This document shows, piece by piece, positions 1 through 6,014 of a stretch of DNA of 6,853 nucleotides (position 1 is the first letter of the stretch; each line of letters starts with the position of its first letter). Under the pieces are notes generated by a model. The model had not been told where the DNA came from, searched no databases, and was given only the letters and a program-made list of their open reading frames with translations. This DNA is from an uncultured Ruminococcus sp. Its GTDB lineage: Bacteria > Bacillota > Clostridia > Oscillospirales > Ruminococcaceae. The DNA is taken from contig CAMCMW010000078.1 of NCBI GenBank assembly GCA_945876155.1, positions 1 to 6,853 of the forward strand, read 5' to 3'. Both the position numbers and the translations under genes were made by a program.

Positions 1-1
1 A

Positions 2-130
2 GAGGAGGAATATTCCGAGGCTGATTATTACGAAGACGAATATTCTGAAGATGAATACTATGAAGAGGACTATTATGAGGACGGATATTCGGAGGAAGAA
101 TATTACGAAGATGGGGAGTATTATGAGTAA
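2..130 (+). CDS. 3' end of a gene with an acidic, tyrosine-rich tail; possibly FtsQ/DivIB
   Basis: Only the last 42 codons and the TAA stop are present; the start lies outside the window. Almost every residue is Glu, Asp or Tyr, with a few Ser and Gly, in a loose repeat of units such as EDEYYEED and EEEYYEDG. There is no folded domain, membrane segment or catalytic motif in this part, so the product cannot be identified from sequence alone. The place is suggestive: in many Clostridia the gene before ftsZ encodes FtsQ/DivIB, a single-pass division protein with a POTRA domain outside the membrane and sometimes a disordered C-terminal extension. Assignment to FtsQ is inference from position. No terminator is visible between this stop and ftsZ, so read-through into ftsZ is possible. 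Confidence 0.6.
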   Translation, partial: EEEYSEADYYEDEYSEDEYYEEDYYEDGYSEEEYYEDGEYYE

Positions 131-187
131 GTTAAGCACTCAATCAAAAAAAGTATGAAATAAAATCAAAAAAAATTAAAATATGAC

Positions 188-216
188 TTGAAATATTCAG
201 CAAAGTATGATAATAT
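188..216 (+). promoter_or_regulatory. Probable sigma-A promoter of ftsZ
   Basis: A TTGAAA box (188-193) is followed after 17 bases by TAATAT (211-216), which is preceded by TGA (208-210) as in an extended -10. An exact TATAAT overlaps at 214-219 but would need a 20-base spacer. Transcription would start near 223, giving a leader of about 70 nt. The region is very A+T-rich, so chance matches are a risk. Confidence 0.55.
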
Positions 217-291
217 AATAATATGTATTGTTTATATCAGAAATTACAACTTGATTTTCAGGGAATGAAATAAATTTAGGAGGAATTGTAA

Positions 292-1377
292 ATGACAGAC
301 TTCAATTTTGAAGAGGCTTTCGACCCGCAGGTTAGCATTAAGGTAATCGGTGTCGGAGGCGGCGGCGGAAATGCTCTGAACTGTATGGTTGATGCCGGTG
401 TTAAAGATATTGAATATATTGCTGTAAACACCGATGCAAAGGCACTTAACAGATCAAAGGCTACAACAAAAATCCAGATCGGTGCAAAGCTTACAAAGGG
501 CAGAGGTGCCGGAAACAGACCAGAAGTGGGCGAGCGTTCAGCTGAGGAAAACAGAGATGAGATTGAAGCATCTCTCAAGGGCGCAGATATGGTATTCATC
601 ACTGCCGGTATGGGCGGCGGAACAGGTACAGGTGCTGCTCCGGTAGTAGCAGAAATCGCCCAGGAAATGGGACTTCTGACTGTTGCAGTTGTAACAAAGC
701 CGTTTGCTTTTGAAAGAGAGCAGAAAATGCAGCAGGCAGAAAGAGGTATTGAGGAACTGAAAAAGTATGTTGACTCTCTTATCGTTATCCCTAACGAAAG
801 ACTTCTTGACGGTCTTGAAAAACAGCCGACAATGCTCGAATCATTTGCACTTGCAGATGATATACTCAAAACTGGTGTAAAGAGTATCTCAGACCTTATC
901 ACAGAGGACGGATACATAAACCTCGACTTCGCAGATGTATCCACAATCATGAAGGGCGCTGGCTATGCTCATATGGCTATCGGACACGGCTCAGGCAAGG
1001 ATAAGGCTGCTGAGGCTGCAAAGGCTGTTATTTCCAGCCCGCTGCTTGAAACATCTATTTCCGGTGCAAGACGTCTCCTTATTAATATTACAATGTCAGA
1101 GGATATCATGGCATCTGATGTTGATACAGCAACAAAGATGATTACAGATACTGCTGCTGAAGATGTGGAATTTATTTTCGGTACAGCGTTCAAGGAAGAT
1201 ATGAACGACGAAATGACTATTACTGTAATTGCTGCCGGATACGGTGAAGATGTGTCAACAGCTGATGAAAATGAGGAAGTTATTCCGATTGACAATCCGC
1301 TTATTGACAATCCTGGTGACAAGAGAGATACTTCTGATGATGACCTTGACGAGATCCTCAGAATGCTTGAAAAATAA
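292..1377 (+). CDS. ftsZ: Cell division protein FtsZ
   Basis: FtsZ is the tubulin-like GTPase that polymerises into the Z ring at mid-cell and recruits the division machinery. The 361-residue product shows the full set of marks: the Gly-rich nucleotide loop GVGGGGGN (residues 20-27), the tubulin signature [12 protein letters not shown] (106-117), and the T7 loop NLDFADV (210-216) with the Asp residues that complete GTP hydrolysis across the subunit interface. The C-terminal domain ends near residue 318. A short acidic linker follows and the protein ends in [13 protein letters not shown]. This last peptide lacks the Pro of the usual LDIPxFLR-type tail that binds FtsA, SepF and other partners. 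The start is fixed by AGGAGG at 278-283, eight bases before the ATG. The gene has its own promoter and a terminator just after the stop. Confidence 0.98.
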   Translation: MTDFNFEEAFDPQVSIKVIGVGGGGGNALNCMVDAGVKDIEYIAVNTDAKALNRSKATTKIQIGAKLTKGRGAGNRPEVGERSAEENRDEIEASLKGADMVFITAGMGGGTGTGAAPVVAEIAQEMGLLTVAVVTKPFAFEREQKMQQAERGIEELKKYVDSLIVIPNERLLDGLEKQPTMLESFALADDILKTGVKSISDLITEDGYINLDFADVSTIMKGAGYAHMAIGHGSGKDKAAEAAKAVISSPLLETSISGARRLLINITMSEDIMASDVDTATKMITDTAAEDVEFIFGTAFKEDMNDEMTITVIAAGYGEDVSTADENEEVIPIDNPLIDNPGDKRDTSDDDLDEILRMLEK

Positions 1378-1385
1378 AAGATATG

Positions 1386-1420
1386 TGCAGTCAGTTATCT
1401 GGCTGCATTTTTGCTTTTTT
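1386..1420 (+). terminator. Rho-independent terminator after ftsZ
   Basis: A 9-bp stem, TGCAGTCAG (1386-1394) with CTGGCTGCA (1399-1407, one G-U pair), closes a TTAT loop. It is followed by TTTTT at once and by a second T-run at 1415-1420. It begins eight bases after the ftsZ stop, so ftsZ is probably a separate transcription unit from the DivIVA-like gene. Confidence 0.88.
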
Positions 1421-1451
1421 AAAAAAATCTCCGAATTGTACAATAAAGATA

Positions 1452-1480
1452 TTGAAATTCTGTTTTAAATATGATATAAT
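1452..1480 (+). promoter_or_regulatory. Strong sigma-A promoter of the DivIVA-like gene
   Basis: TTGAAA (1452-1457), an exact 17-base spacer and a perfect TATAAT (1475-1480) preceded by TGA form an extended -10 promoter. Transcription would start near 1487, leaving a leader of roughly 48 nt before the ATG at 1535. It lies directly after the ftsZ terminator, so it marks a new transcription unit that probably also covers the hydratase gene. Confidence 0.78.
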
Positions 1481-1534
1481 AACTATATATAAATGTTGAT
1501 TAATTTATAAAATTATTCAGACAGGAGTGTTACC

Positions 1535-2914
1535 ATGAAAAATTCAGCAATACTCAGAACCGCAAAGGTCGGCGGATTTAATAAGGAAGATGTTCTGACT
1601 TATGTTGATGAACTTAATGCAAAAATTGACTCATTAAAAAGTGAGCTTGAACAGGCAAAAGCTGTGCAGTCTGACGTAAGCGAGCTTGAAAATTACAAAA
1701 ATGAAGTTGAAAGATTGAAGGAAAGACTTTCAGAAACTGAAATCAAGCTTTCAGAAGCAAGGACTGATTCGGATTCTGTCAGAATGGAACTGCAGAACGA
1801 AAAGGACGCTATTTCCGAGGAAAACAGCAATCTGAAAAACGAGATTGAATCGCTGAAATACCAGCTTGAGGCGGCTCAGAATATGCCGGCGTCAGCTGTC
1901 GGGGAAATTCCGGCGGTGGATACATCTGAATTTGAAAATGAGATCAGTGACCTGAAAATACAGCTTGAGAATGCAAAAAGCCAGATTTCAGAGATGTCCG
2001 GCGAAATGACAAAGCTTACTTCTGATATTTCAGAAAAGGCTAAGAAAATTGAACAGCTTACTCTTGATAACAATGAACTGCGCCTTCAGACTGACGACAG
2101 CAGTTTCAGCGGTAATTTTGATATGGGTGCGCTTTTCTCCGAGGTACAGGCTACTGCAAAGAAAATCGTTGTTGAGGCAAGAATGGCTGCGGATAAACTT
2201 GTCAGGGACGCACAGTCTGAATCTGACAAGATATTAAGCGAGGCAAAGGAAAAGTCTGACAGAATCAATGCAGAGGCTGTAGGAAAAGCTGCAATCATGG
2301 AGGAAGACGCAAGAAAGAATGCCCAGGCTGCAACCGCTGCAGCTGAGAAACTCAAATCAATTTTCAGAACTGAAATTGATACTCTCAGCAGGAAATTTTC
2401 TGACGCTATGGAGAATATTGAGTCTGCCTCGAAAAAGCTTAACAGCGAAATTGAAACAGCTAAAAAGTCCATTTCAGAAAATGTTGAAAGTTTTATTGAC
2501 AACAATACAACCCTGAATGATGTGGAAAAAGAGGCAGAATCAGTTTCATATTCTATTCCGGAGATAAGTGCTGAAATTCCTGAGGTTAATGCTTATCAGG
2601 AAGAAAATGATGATGACGATTATAATTTTGATAATTCGCCGTATATTTCAATGCCGGATTATGAAGATAACAGCGCTGAGGAACAGCCTTTTCAGGAAGA
2701 TTCATCTGATGATGCTGATGATGAACCGTATGTTCAGGAAATTTCCAGCAAAAACAATGACGCTGAAATAGATGATATTTTAAGCTCATTTGCAATTGAT
2801 CCTGTCAAGGACGATGAAGAAGATGAACCTGTACCGCCGAAAAAGAGTCCTTCTCTTGGATTTGACCTCGGGGACCTTGCAAAGCTTGCAGCTGAGGCTG
2901 AAAAGGATCTGTGA
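1535..2914 (+). CDS. DivIVA-like coiled-coil protein
   Basis: The 459-residue product is mostly coiled coil. Its N-terminus, with GGFNKEDVLTYVDELN (residues 13-28), resembles the DivIVA start, where a GYDxxEVxxFL stretch precedes a long coil and marks curved membrane at septa or poles. A first coil covers about residues 26-180. A second helical block (about 200-310) is rich in Ala, Lys and Glu and resembles the DivIVA and ATP-synthase-b-like segments with repeated EA/AEK. A disordered acidic region with D/E runs (about 353-433) follows, and the protein ends in a hydrophobic-basic segment, SLGFDLGDLAKLAAEAEKDL (440-459). It is much longer than Bacillus DivIVA (about 160 residues). There is no signal peptide or membrane segment. 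AGGAG at 1523-1527 sits seven bases before the ATG. Position after ftsZ supports a role in division or polar organisation; the exact partner is unknown. Confidence 0.78.
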   Translation: MKNSAILRTAKVGGFNKEDVLTYVDELNAKIDSLKSELEQAKAVQSDVSELENYKNEVERLKERLSETEIKLSEARTDSDSVRMELQNEKDAISEENSNLKNEIESLKYQLEAAQNMPASAVGEIPAVDTSEFENEISDLKIQLENAKSQISEMSGEMTKLTSDISEKAKKIEQLTLDNNELRLQTDDSSFSGNFDMGALFSEVQATAKKIVVEARMAADKLVRDAQSESDKILSEAKEKSDRINAEAVGKAAIMEEDARKNAQAATAAAEKLKSIFRTEIDTLSRKFSDAMENIESASKKLNSEIETAKKSISENVESFIDNNTTLNDVEKEAESVSYSIPEISAEIPEVNAYQEENDDDDYNFDNSPYISMPDYEDNSAEEQPFQEDSSDDADDEPYVQEISSKNNDAEIDDILSSFAIDPVKDDEEDEPVPPKKSPSLGFDLGDLAKLAAEAEKDL

Positions 2915-2956
2915 TGTACATACGGGTTTGAAATTATTATAAAGGAAATGGTTTGA

Positions 2957-3514
2957 ATGTCAGAGGCAATAAAAATCAGAACAGATGAGCTAAGAGAATA
3001 TGCTCCGAAACTTAAAGCGGGAGATAAGATATTTCTTTCGGGTACTGTCTACACGTCAAGAGACGCTGCTCACAAGAGGATAAAGGCGCTGATTGACCTG
3101 GGAAAAGAACTTCCTTTTGAAATGGACGGTGCTGTGATATACTATGCAGGTCCTACTCCTGCGCCTGAGGGGAAACCGATAGGCTCCTGCGGACCGACCA
3201 CTTCGGGAAGAATGGATAAATTTGCGCCGGAACTGCTTGATATGGGTTTGTGCGCCATGATAGGCAAGGGTGAGCGCAGCAAGGAAGTAAGGGACGCAGT
3301 TGTGAGAAACAAGGCTGTTTACCTGTGTGCTGTGGGAGGTGCCGGAGCGCTTGCGGCACACTGTATAAAAAAGTGTGAAGTAATAGCCTTTGAGGATCTG
3401 GGATGCGAGTCGGTAAAGAGACTTTATATTGAGGACTTTCCGCTCATAGTTGCGGACGATTGTTCCGGCGGCGATATCTTTTCAGAAGGCAGAAAAGAAT
3501 ATTGCAATGGGTGA
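2957..3514 (+). CDS. Class I fumarate/tartrate hydratase beta subunit (Fe-S hydro-lyase C-terminal domain)
   Basis: Two-subunit class I hydratases interconvert fumarate and malate, or dehydrate tartrate. The alpha subunit carries the 4Fe-4S cluster and the beta subunit supplies substrate-binding residues. This 185-residue protein matches the beta subunit in length and motifs: GPTPAPEGKPIGSCGPTTSG (residues 65-84) with the Thr and Arg-Met-Asp that follow, MGLCAMIGKGERS (96-108), VGGAGALAAHCIK (126-138) and AFEDLGCESV (144-153), then DFPLIVADDCSGGD near the end. Substrate cannot be decided between fumarate and tartrate from this subunit alone. AAAGGA at 2941-2946 lies ten bases before the ATG; an earlier ATG at 2948 runs into a stop at once. 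It begins 42 bases after the DivIVA-like gene with no terminator between, so the two are probably co-transcribed. The alpha subunit, normally the gene just upstream, is not in this window. Confidence 0.9.
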   Translation: MSEAIKIRTDELREYAPKLKAGDKIFLSGTVYTSRDAAHKRIKALIDLGKELPFEMDGAVIYYAGPTPAPEGKPIGSCGPTTSGRMDKFAPELLDMGLCAMIGKGERSKEVRDAVVRNKAVYLCAVGGAGALAAHCIKKCEVIAFEDLGCESVKRLYIEDFPLIVADDCSGGDIFSEGRKEYCNG

Positions 3515-3603
3515 GTTTATAGTTAAAATATAACAAATATTTAAGGCTTGTTATGTAGAAAATGACAGTTTCAAAAATATTGTTAGTTTTTTGAAAAAAA
3601 AAC

Positions 3604-3632
3604 TTGACAAAATTCAATTTTTCGTATATTAT
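3604..3632 (+). promoter_or_regulatory. Near-consensus sigma-A promoter for the zinc-ribbon gene
   Basis: TTGACA (3604-3609) is a perfect -35 box, followed after 17 bases by TATTAT (3627-3632), five of six bases of consensus. Transcription should start near 3639. This is the best -35 box in the window, and it lies about 285 bases upstream of the next start codon, which implies a long untranslated leader. Confidence 0.8.
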
Positions 3633-3638
3633 TAATAT

Positions 3639-3917
3639 ATTACATAAAGAAATTTTTGTAATATTATATAGAATGAATCTGTTTTTATCGGAAATAATAA
3701 AAAGCCTGGTTGTAATAAAATCTTTTGCATTTCTTTAACGTATGCCGGATCATATTTTTCCATCAGCAAAACGATCTGAGTTTTTAGTTACGGTCGCTTG
3801 GTATGTTTGTTGGTCAAGGCAGTTTTTAGTTCTATTATAAAAAACGGACAGTTTAAAGCGGCGGTTGACTGTTAAAAGCTGTCCGGAGTCCAAAATACTA
3901 AAAGCGAGGTAAAAGAA
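3639..3917 (+). promoter_or_regulatory. Long 5' leader (about 280 nt) of the zinc-ribbon gene, with probable RNA structure
   Basis: This fills most of the 403-base gap between the hydratase stop (3514) and the next gene; the part before 3604 is A+T-rich and I see only a weak A/T inverted repeat there (3569-3596). Within the leader I see an A/U stem at the probable 5' end (3637-3644 with 3657-3664), a possible small stem (3772-3776 with 3792-3796), an 11-base direct repeat AGTTTTTAGTT (3779-3789 and 3821-3831), and a strong hairpin at 3845-3885. I do not recognise a named riboswitch. Two small open frames (3673-3738 and 3742-3840) lack ribosome sites. A regulatory role such as temperature, ligand or stability control is inferred from length and structure only. 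Confidence 0.5.
3845..3885 (+). promoter_or_regulatory. Strong hairpin just upstream of the zinc-ribbon gene's ribosome site
   Basis: CGGACAG (3845-3851) pairs exactly with CTGTCCG (3879-3885). The stem continues with TTTAA (3852-3856) against TTAAA (3872-3876) after a two-base AG bulge, giving 12 pairs around a 15-base loop containing GCGGCGG. No U-run follows, so it is not an ordinary terminator. It ends about 20 bases before GAGGT (3906-3910), close enough to influence ribosome access or mRNA stability. Confidence 0.6.
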
Positions 3918-4196
3918 ATGTACGAAGATAAGACATTGGTATGTAAGGAATGCGGTAACGAATTCGTGTTCACTGCTGGCGAGCAGGAATTTTATGCAGA
4001 AAAAGGTTTCGTAAACGAACCTCAGAGATGCAAGCCATGCAGAGACGCAAGAAAGAACTCTTCAAAGGCTGAGAGAGAAATGTTCACAGCAACTTGCGCA
4101 TCATGCGGCGGAGAGGCAAAGGTTCCTTTCAAACCAAGAGAAGATCGTGCGGTATACTGCAGCGAGTGTTTCGCAAAAATGAAGGAAGAAGCTTAA
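3918..4196 (+). CDS. Small double zinc-ribbon protein (zf-trcl type plus CxxC-x17-CxxC)
   Basis: The 92-residue protein has two Cys4 zinc ribbons. The first pairs C9-x2-C12 with C38-x2-C41 and carries the signature TLVCKECGNEFVFTAGEQEF, typical of the small 'probable zinc-ribbon' (zf-trcl) family. The second pairs C60-x2-C63 with C81-x2-C84 and includes CASCGG and VYCSECF. All eight Cys are present, and Lys/Arg are common between them, so binding to nucleic acid is possible, but no biochemical role is established that I know of. It is a soluble protein without signal peptide. GAGGT at 3906-3910 lies seven bases before the ATG. Codons lean to AAC, TTC and GAC more than in the neighbouring trmK region; with the near-consensus promoter this suggests high expression. 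A terminator follows the stop. Confidence 0.85.
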   Translation: MYEDKTLVCKECGNEFVFTAGEQEFYAEKGFVNEPQRCKPCRDARKNSSKAEREMFTATCASCGGEAKVPFKPREDRAVYCSECFAKMKEEA

Positions 4197-4210
4197 TTTT
4201 AAATTCCTGT

Positions 4211-4245
4211 AAAATGCAGTCGCATCTGGCTGCATTTTTATTTTA
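4211..4245 (+). terminator. Rho-independent terminator after the zinc-ribbon gene
   Basis: AAAATGCAGTC (4211-4221) pairs with GGCTGCATTTT (4228-4238, one G-U pair) around a GCATCT loop, with further T-rich sequence to 4244. Because A-runs precede the stem, it may also act on transcripts of the opposite strand. Its core closely matches the ftsZ terminator. Confidence 0.85.
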
Positions 4246-4295
4246 CATTGTATAAAAATATAACTACTGTCAAAACTATCTGCGGAGGTTAAAAT

Positions 4296-4502
4296 ATGGA
4301 TTATCAGGTTAATAAGAATACAATCATCGGTGACATTCTTGACAAGGACTTCGACGTTGCTCCATTTTTCCTTGAAATGGGTATGCACTGTTTAGGCTGT
4401 CCTGCGTCAAGAGGAGAAACAATTGCCGAGGCTTGCGAAGTTCACGGTACTGACGCTGATGAACTGGTTGAAAAGCTGAATAAATATTTTGCTAAAAAAT
4501 AA
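4296..4502 (+). CDS. DUF1858 family protein (hybrid-cluster-associated redox disulfide type)
   Basis: The 68-residue product is a single small helical domain with the pattern INxxTIIGDILDKDxxxAPFFLEMGMHCLGCPAS, seen here from about residue 6 to 39. The CLGC pair (C33 and C36) is the family hallmark and could serve as a redox disulfide or bind metal. Relatives occur alone, or as the N-terminal part of ScdA/RIC iron-sulfur repair proteins, and near hybrid cluster protein genes. The exact function of the stand-alone form is not known. The ribosome site GGAGGT (4284-4289) is six bases before the ATG and very strong. It follows the zinc-ribbon terminator, so it needs either its own promoter, which I cannot place with confidence, or read-through. 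Confidence 0.88.
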   Translation: MDYQVNKNTIIGDILDKDFDVAPFFLEMGMHCLGCPASRGETIAEACEVHGTDADELVEKLNKYFAKK

Positions 4503-4509
4503 TTTGCGT

Positions 4510-4529
4510 GGCGGACTTTATTGTCCGCC
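4510..4529 (+). other. Hairpin between the DUF1858 gene and the trmK fusion
   Basis: GGCGGAC (4510-4516) and GTCCGCC (4523-4529) form a perfect 7-bp G+C-rich stem with a TTTATT loop. The following bases, GTTGCTGTATT, do not make a proper U-run, so termination would be weak. It may be a partial terminator that tunes read-through, or an mRNA processing or stability element. Confidence 0.6.
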
Positions 4530-4559
4530 GTTGCTGTATTATAAAAGGATTATTTAAAT

Positions 4560-6014
4560 ATGATAACACTTGATAAACGTCTTGAAGCCTGTTCGGAGTT
4601 TATTTCCGGAAAAGGTGTTGTATGCGATGTGGGGACTGACCATGCCTATCTTCCGGCATATCTTGTGCTGAATGGTAAATGCACAGGAGCAGTTGCCGGG
4701 GATATAAATGACGGTCCGCTGAAATTTGCAGAACAGACTCTCATAAAATATGACCTGACTGACAAAATCAGACTTGTAAAATCAGACGGTCTTGAAAATA
4801 TTGCCCCTGAAAGTATAAGCGATGTTGTGATTGCAGGCATGGGCGGTGAAACTATATGCGAAATTCTTTCAAAGGCGGACTGGCTGAAGAAAAATGTCAA
4901 CCTCGTTTTGCAGCCTATGACCCGTGCGGCACATCTCAGACGCTGGCTTTACAAAAACGGTTTTGATATAAAAGCTGAAAAGGCAGTTAGCCACGAAAGG
5001 TTTATTTATACGGTAATCAACGCCGTTTATACCGGAAATAAATTCAACATAGGTTTTATTGCGGAAAATATCGGAAAGATAGATTATGAAACAGAAGAAG
5101 GCAGAGCGTACGTTTTAAAGCAGTATGACAAGATAAGCAATATTGCTTTGGGACTTTCAAAAGCCGGAAAAAGTGCAGACGCTGAAATGTTTATAAGGTC
5201 TGCCCGAAAGCTTGAACAGATTCTGGAGGGTAAAATGAATACAATTTCTGAAATATATGACTACATAGATAATATTGCACCGTTTTCAACCCAGTCCTCA
5301 TGGGATAATTCCGGGCTGATAGTCGGTTCGGGGGAAAGGCGTGTCAGCAAGGTGCTTGTTACTCTTGACATCACTGCTGAAGTTGCAGATGAGGCTGCGG
5401 ATATCGGTGCAGAGCTTGTCATTTCACATCACCCTGTAATTTTTCACCCCCTTAAAACTCTCAGAGATGATGAACCGGCTTTCAGGCTTATGAAAAACGG
5501 TATTTCCGCTATCTGTGTTCACACTCCTTGGGATATGGCAGAGGGCGGTATGAACGATACCATAATAAATCTTCTGGGATTTGAAAAGACTGAGGGACTG
5601 CTTGAAGTTGAGAGGGCAGGTGAAAAGCCGTTAGGATTCGGTGCATTCTGCCTGACGGACAGGGAATATACTCCCGGTGAAATGGCGGTTAAACTGCATG
5701 ACGCTCTGGAATGTACTCATTTAAGATACAACAATACTGAAATGCCTATAAGAAAGCTTGCTGTCAGCACAGGCAGCGGAGGAGATTTGATTGCAAATGC
5801 GGCTGAAATGGGTGCAGACGCATTTGTTACCTCTGAAATTCACCATGACAAGTGGTTGCTTGCCCAGAGACTTGGCATAGCTGTTTTCGACTGCGGTCAC
5901 TATCACACAGAAAATCCTGGTATGCTGACCCTTTGCAGAATGCTTGCGGCTGATTTCCCGAATATAGAATTTGTTATGTCAGAAATGAACGGTGATCCGG
6001 TTGAATATGTGTAA
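4560..6014 (+). CDS. trmK: TrmK (tRNA m1A22 methyltransferase) fused to a Nif3-family dinuclear metal protein
   Basis: One open frame of 484 residues joins two proteins usually encoded by adjacent genes (trmK and yqfO in Bacillus). Residues 1-225 are TrmK, which uses S-adenosylmethionine to methylate A22 of tRNA: motif I is CDVGTDHAYLP (22-32), followed by IAGMGGETI (91-99) and LQPM (117-120), and an alpha-helical C-terminus. Residues 226-484 are a short-form Nif3 protein without the PII-like insert: WDNSGLIVG (248-256), SHHPVIFHPLK (289-299), VHTPWD (320-325) and DCGHYHTE (444-451). The His, Asp and Glu residues expected to bind two metals are present. Nif3's activity is unclear, although it is often annotated as GTP cyclohydrolase I type 2. 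AAAGGAT (4544-4550) sits nine bases before the ATG. A ribosome site and ATG remain at the junction, so separate Nif3 may also be made. Confidence 0.9.
   Translation: MITLDKRLEACSEFISGKGVVCDVGTDHAYLPAYLVLNGKCTGAVAGDINDGPLKFAEQTLIKYDLTDKIRLVKSDGLENIAPESISDVVIAGMGGETICEILSKADWLKKNVNLVLQPMTRAAHLRRWLYKNGFDIKAEKAVSHERFIYTVINAVYTGNKFNIGFIAENIGKIDYETEEGRAYVLKQYDKISNIALGLSKAGKSADAEMFIRSARKLEQILEGKMNTISEIYDYIDNIAPFSTQSSWDNSGLIVGSGERRVSKVLVTLDITAEVADEAADIGAELVISHHPVIFHPLKTLRDDEPAFRLMKNGISAICVHTPWDMAEGGMNDTIINLLGFEKTEGLLEVERAGEKPLGFGAFCLTDREYTPGEMAVKLHDALECTHLRYNNTEMPIRKLAVSTGSGGDLIANAAEMGADAFVTSEIHHDKWLLAQRLGIAVFDCGHYHTENPGMLTLCRMLAADFPNIEFVMSEMNGDPVEYV
5225..5237 (+). promoter_or_regulatory. Internal ribosome site and ATG for the Nif3 part
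   Basis: GGAGGG (5225-5230) lies four bases before an in-frame ATG (5235-5237, codon 226), exactly where a stand-alone Nif3 protein would start (MNTISEIYDYIDNIAP). This would allow a 259-residue Nif3 product in addition to the fusion. Whether it is used cannot be told from sequence. Confidence 0.6.

Noticed and set aside
276..950. 224-codon open frame on the - strand over ftsZ
   Set aside because: It lies wholly against a clear ftsZ coding frame and reads as Ser/Ala/Ile-rich sequence with no domain.
2086..2505. 139-codon open frame on the - strand over the DivIVA-like gene
   Set aside because: It mirrors the Ala/Glu/Lys coiled-coil codons, giving Ser/Phe/Leu-rich noise, and has no family motif.
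3569..3596. TTTCAAAAA...TTTTTGAAA inverted repeat as terminator of the hydratase gene
   Set aside because: The stem is nearly all A/T and is followed by A rather than T residues, so it is unlikely to stop transcription.
3673..3738. 21-codon hydrophobic frame in the leader (MNLFLSEIIK...)
   Set aside because: No ribosome site precedes it, and short frames are expected by chance in A+T-rich DNA; a leader peptide cannot be excluded.
3742..3840. 32-codon frame ending just before the leader hairpin
   Set aside because: The position would suit an attenuation peptide, but there is no ribosome site and no run of a single regulatory amino acid.
3639..3917. Match to a known riboswitch such as c-di-GMP, THF or preQ1 classes
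   Set aside because: The conserved cores of these classes are not visible in the leader by eye.
4251..4264. TATAAA or TATAAC as a -10 box for the DUF1858 gene
   Set aside because: No credible -35 box lies at the right spacing, and the region overlaps the terminator.
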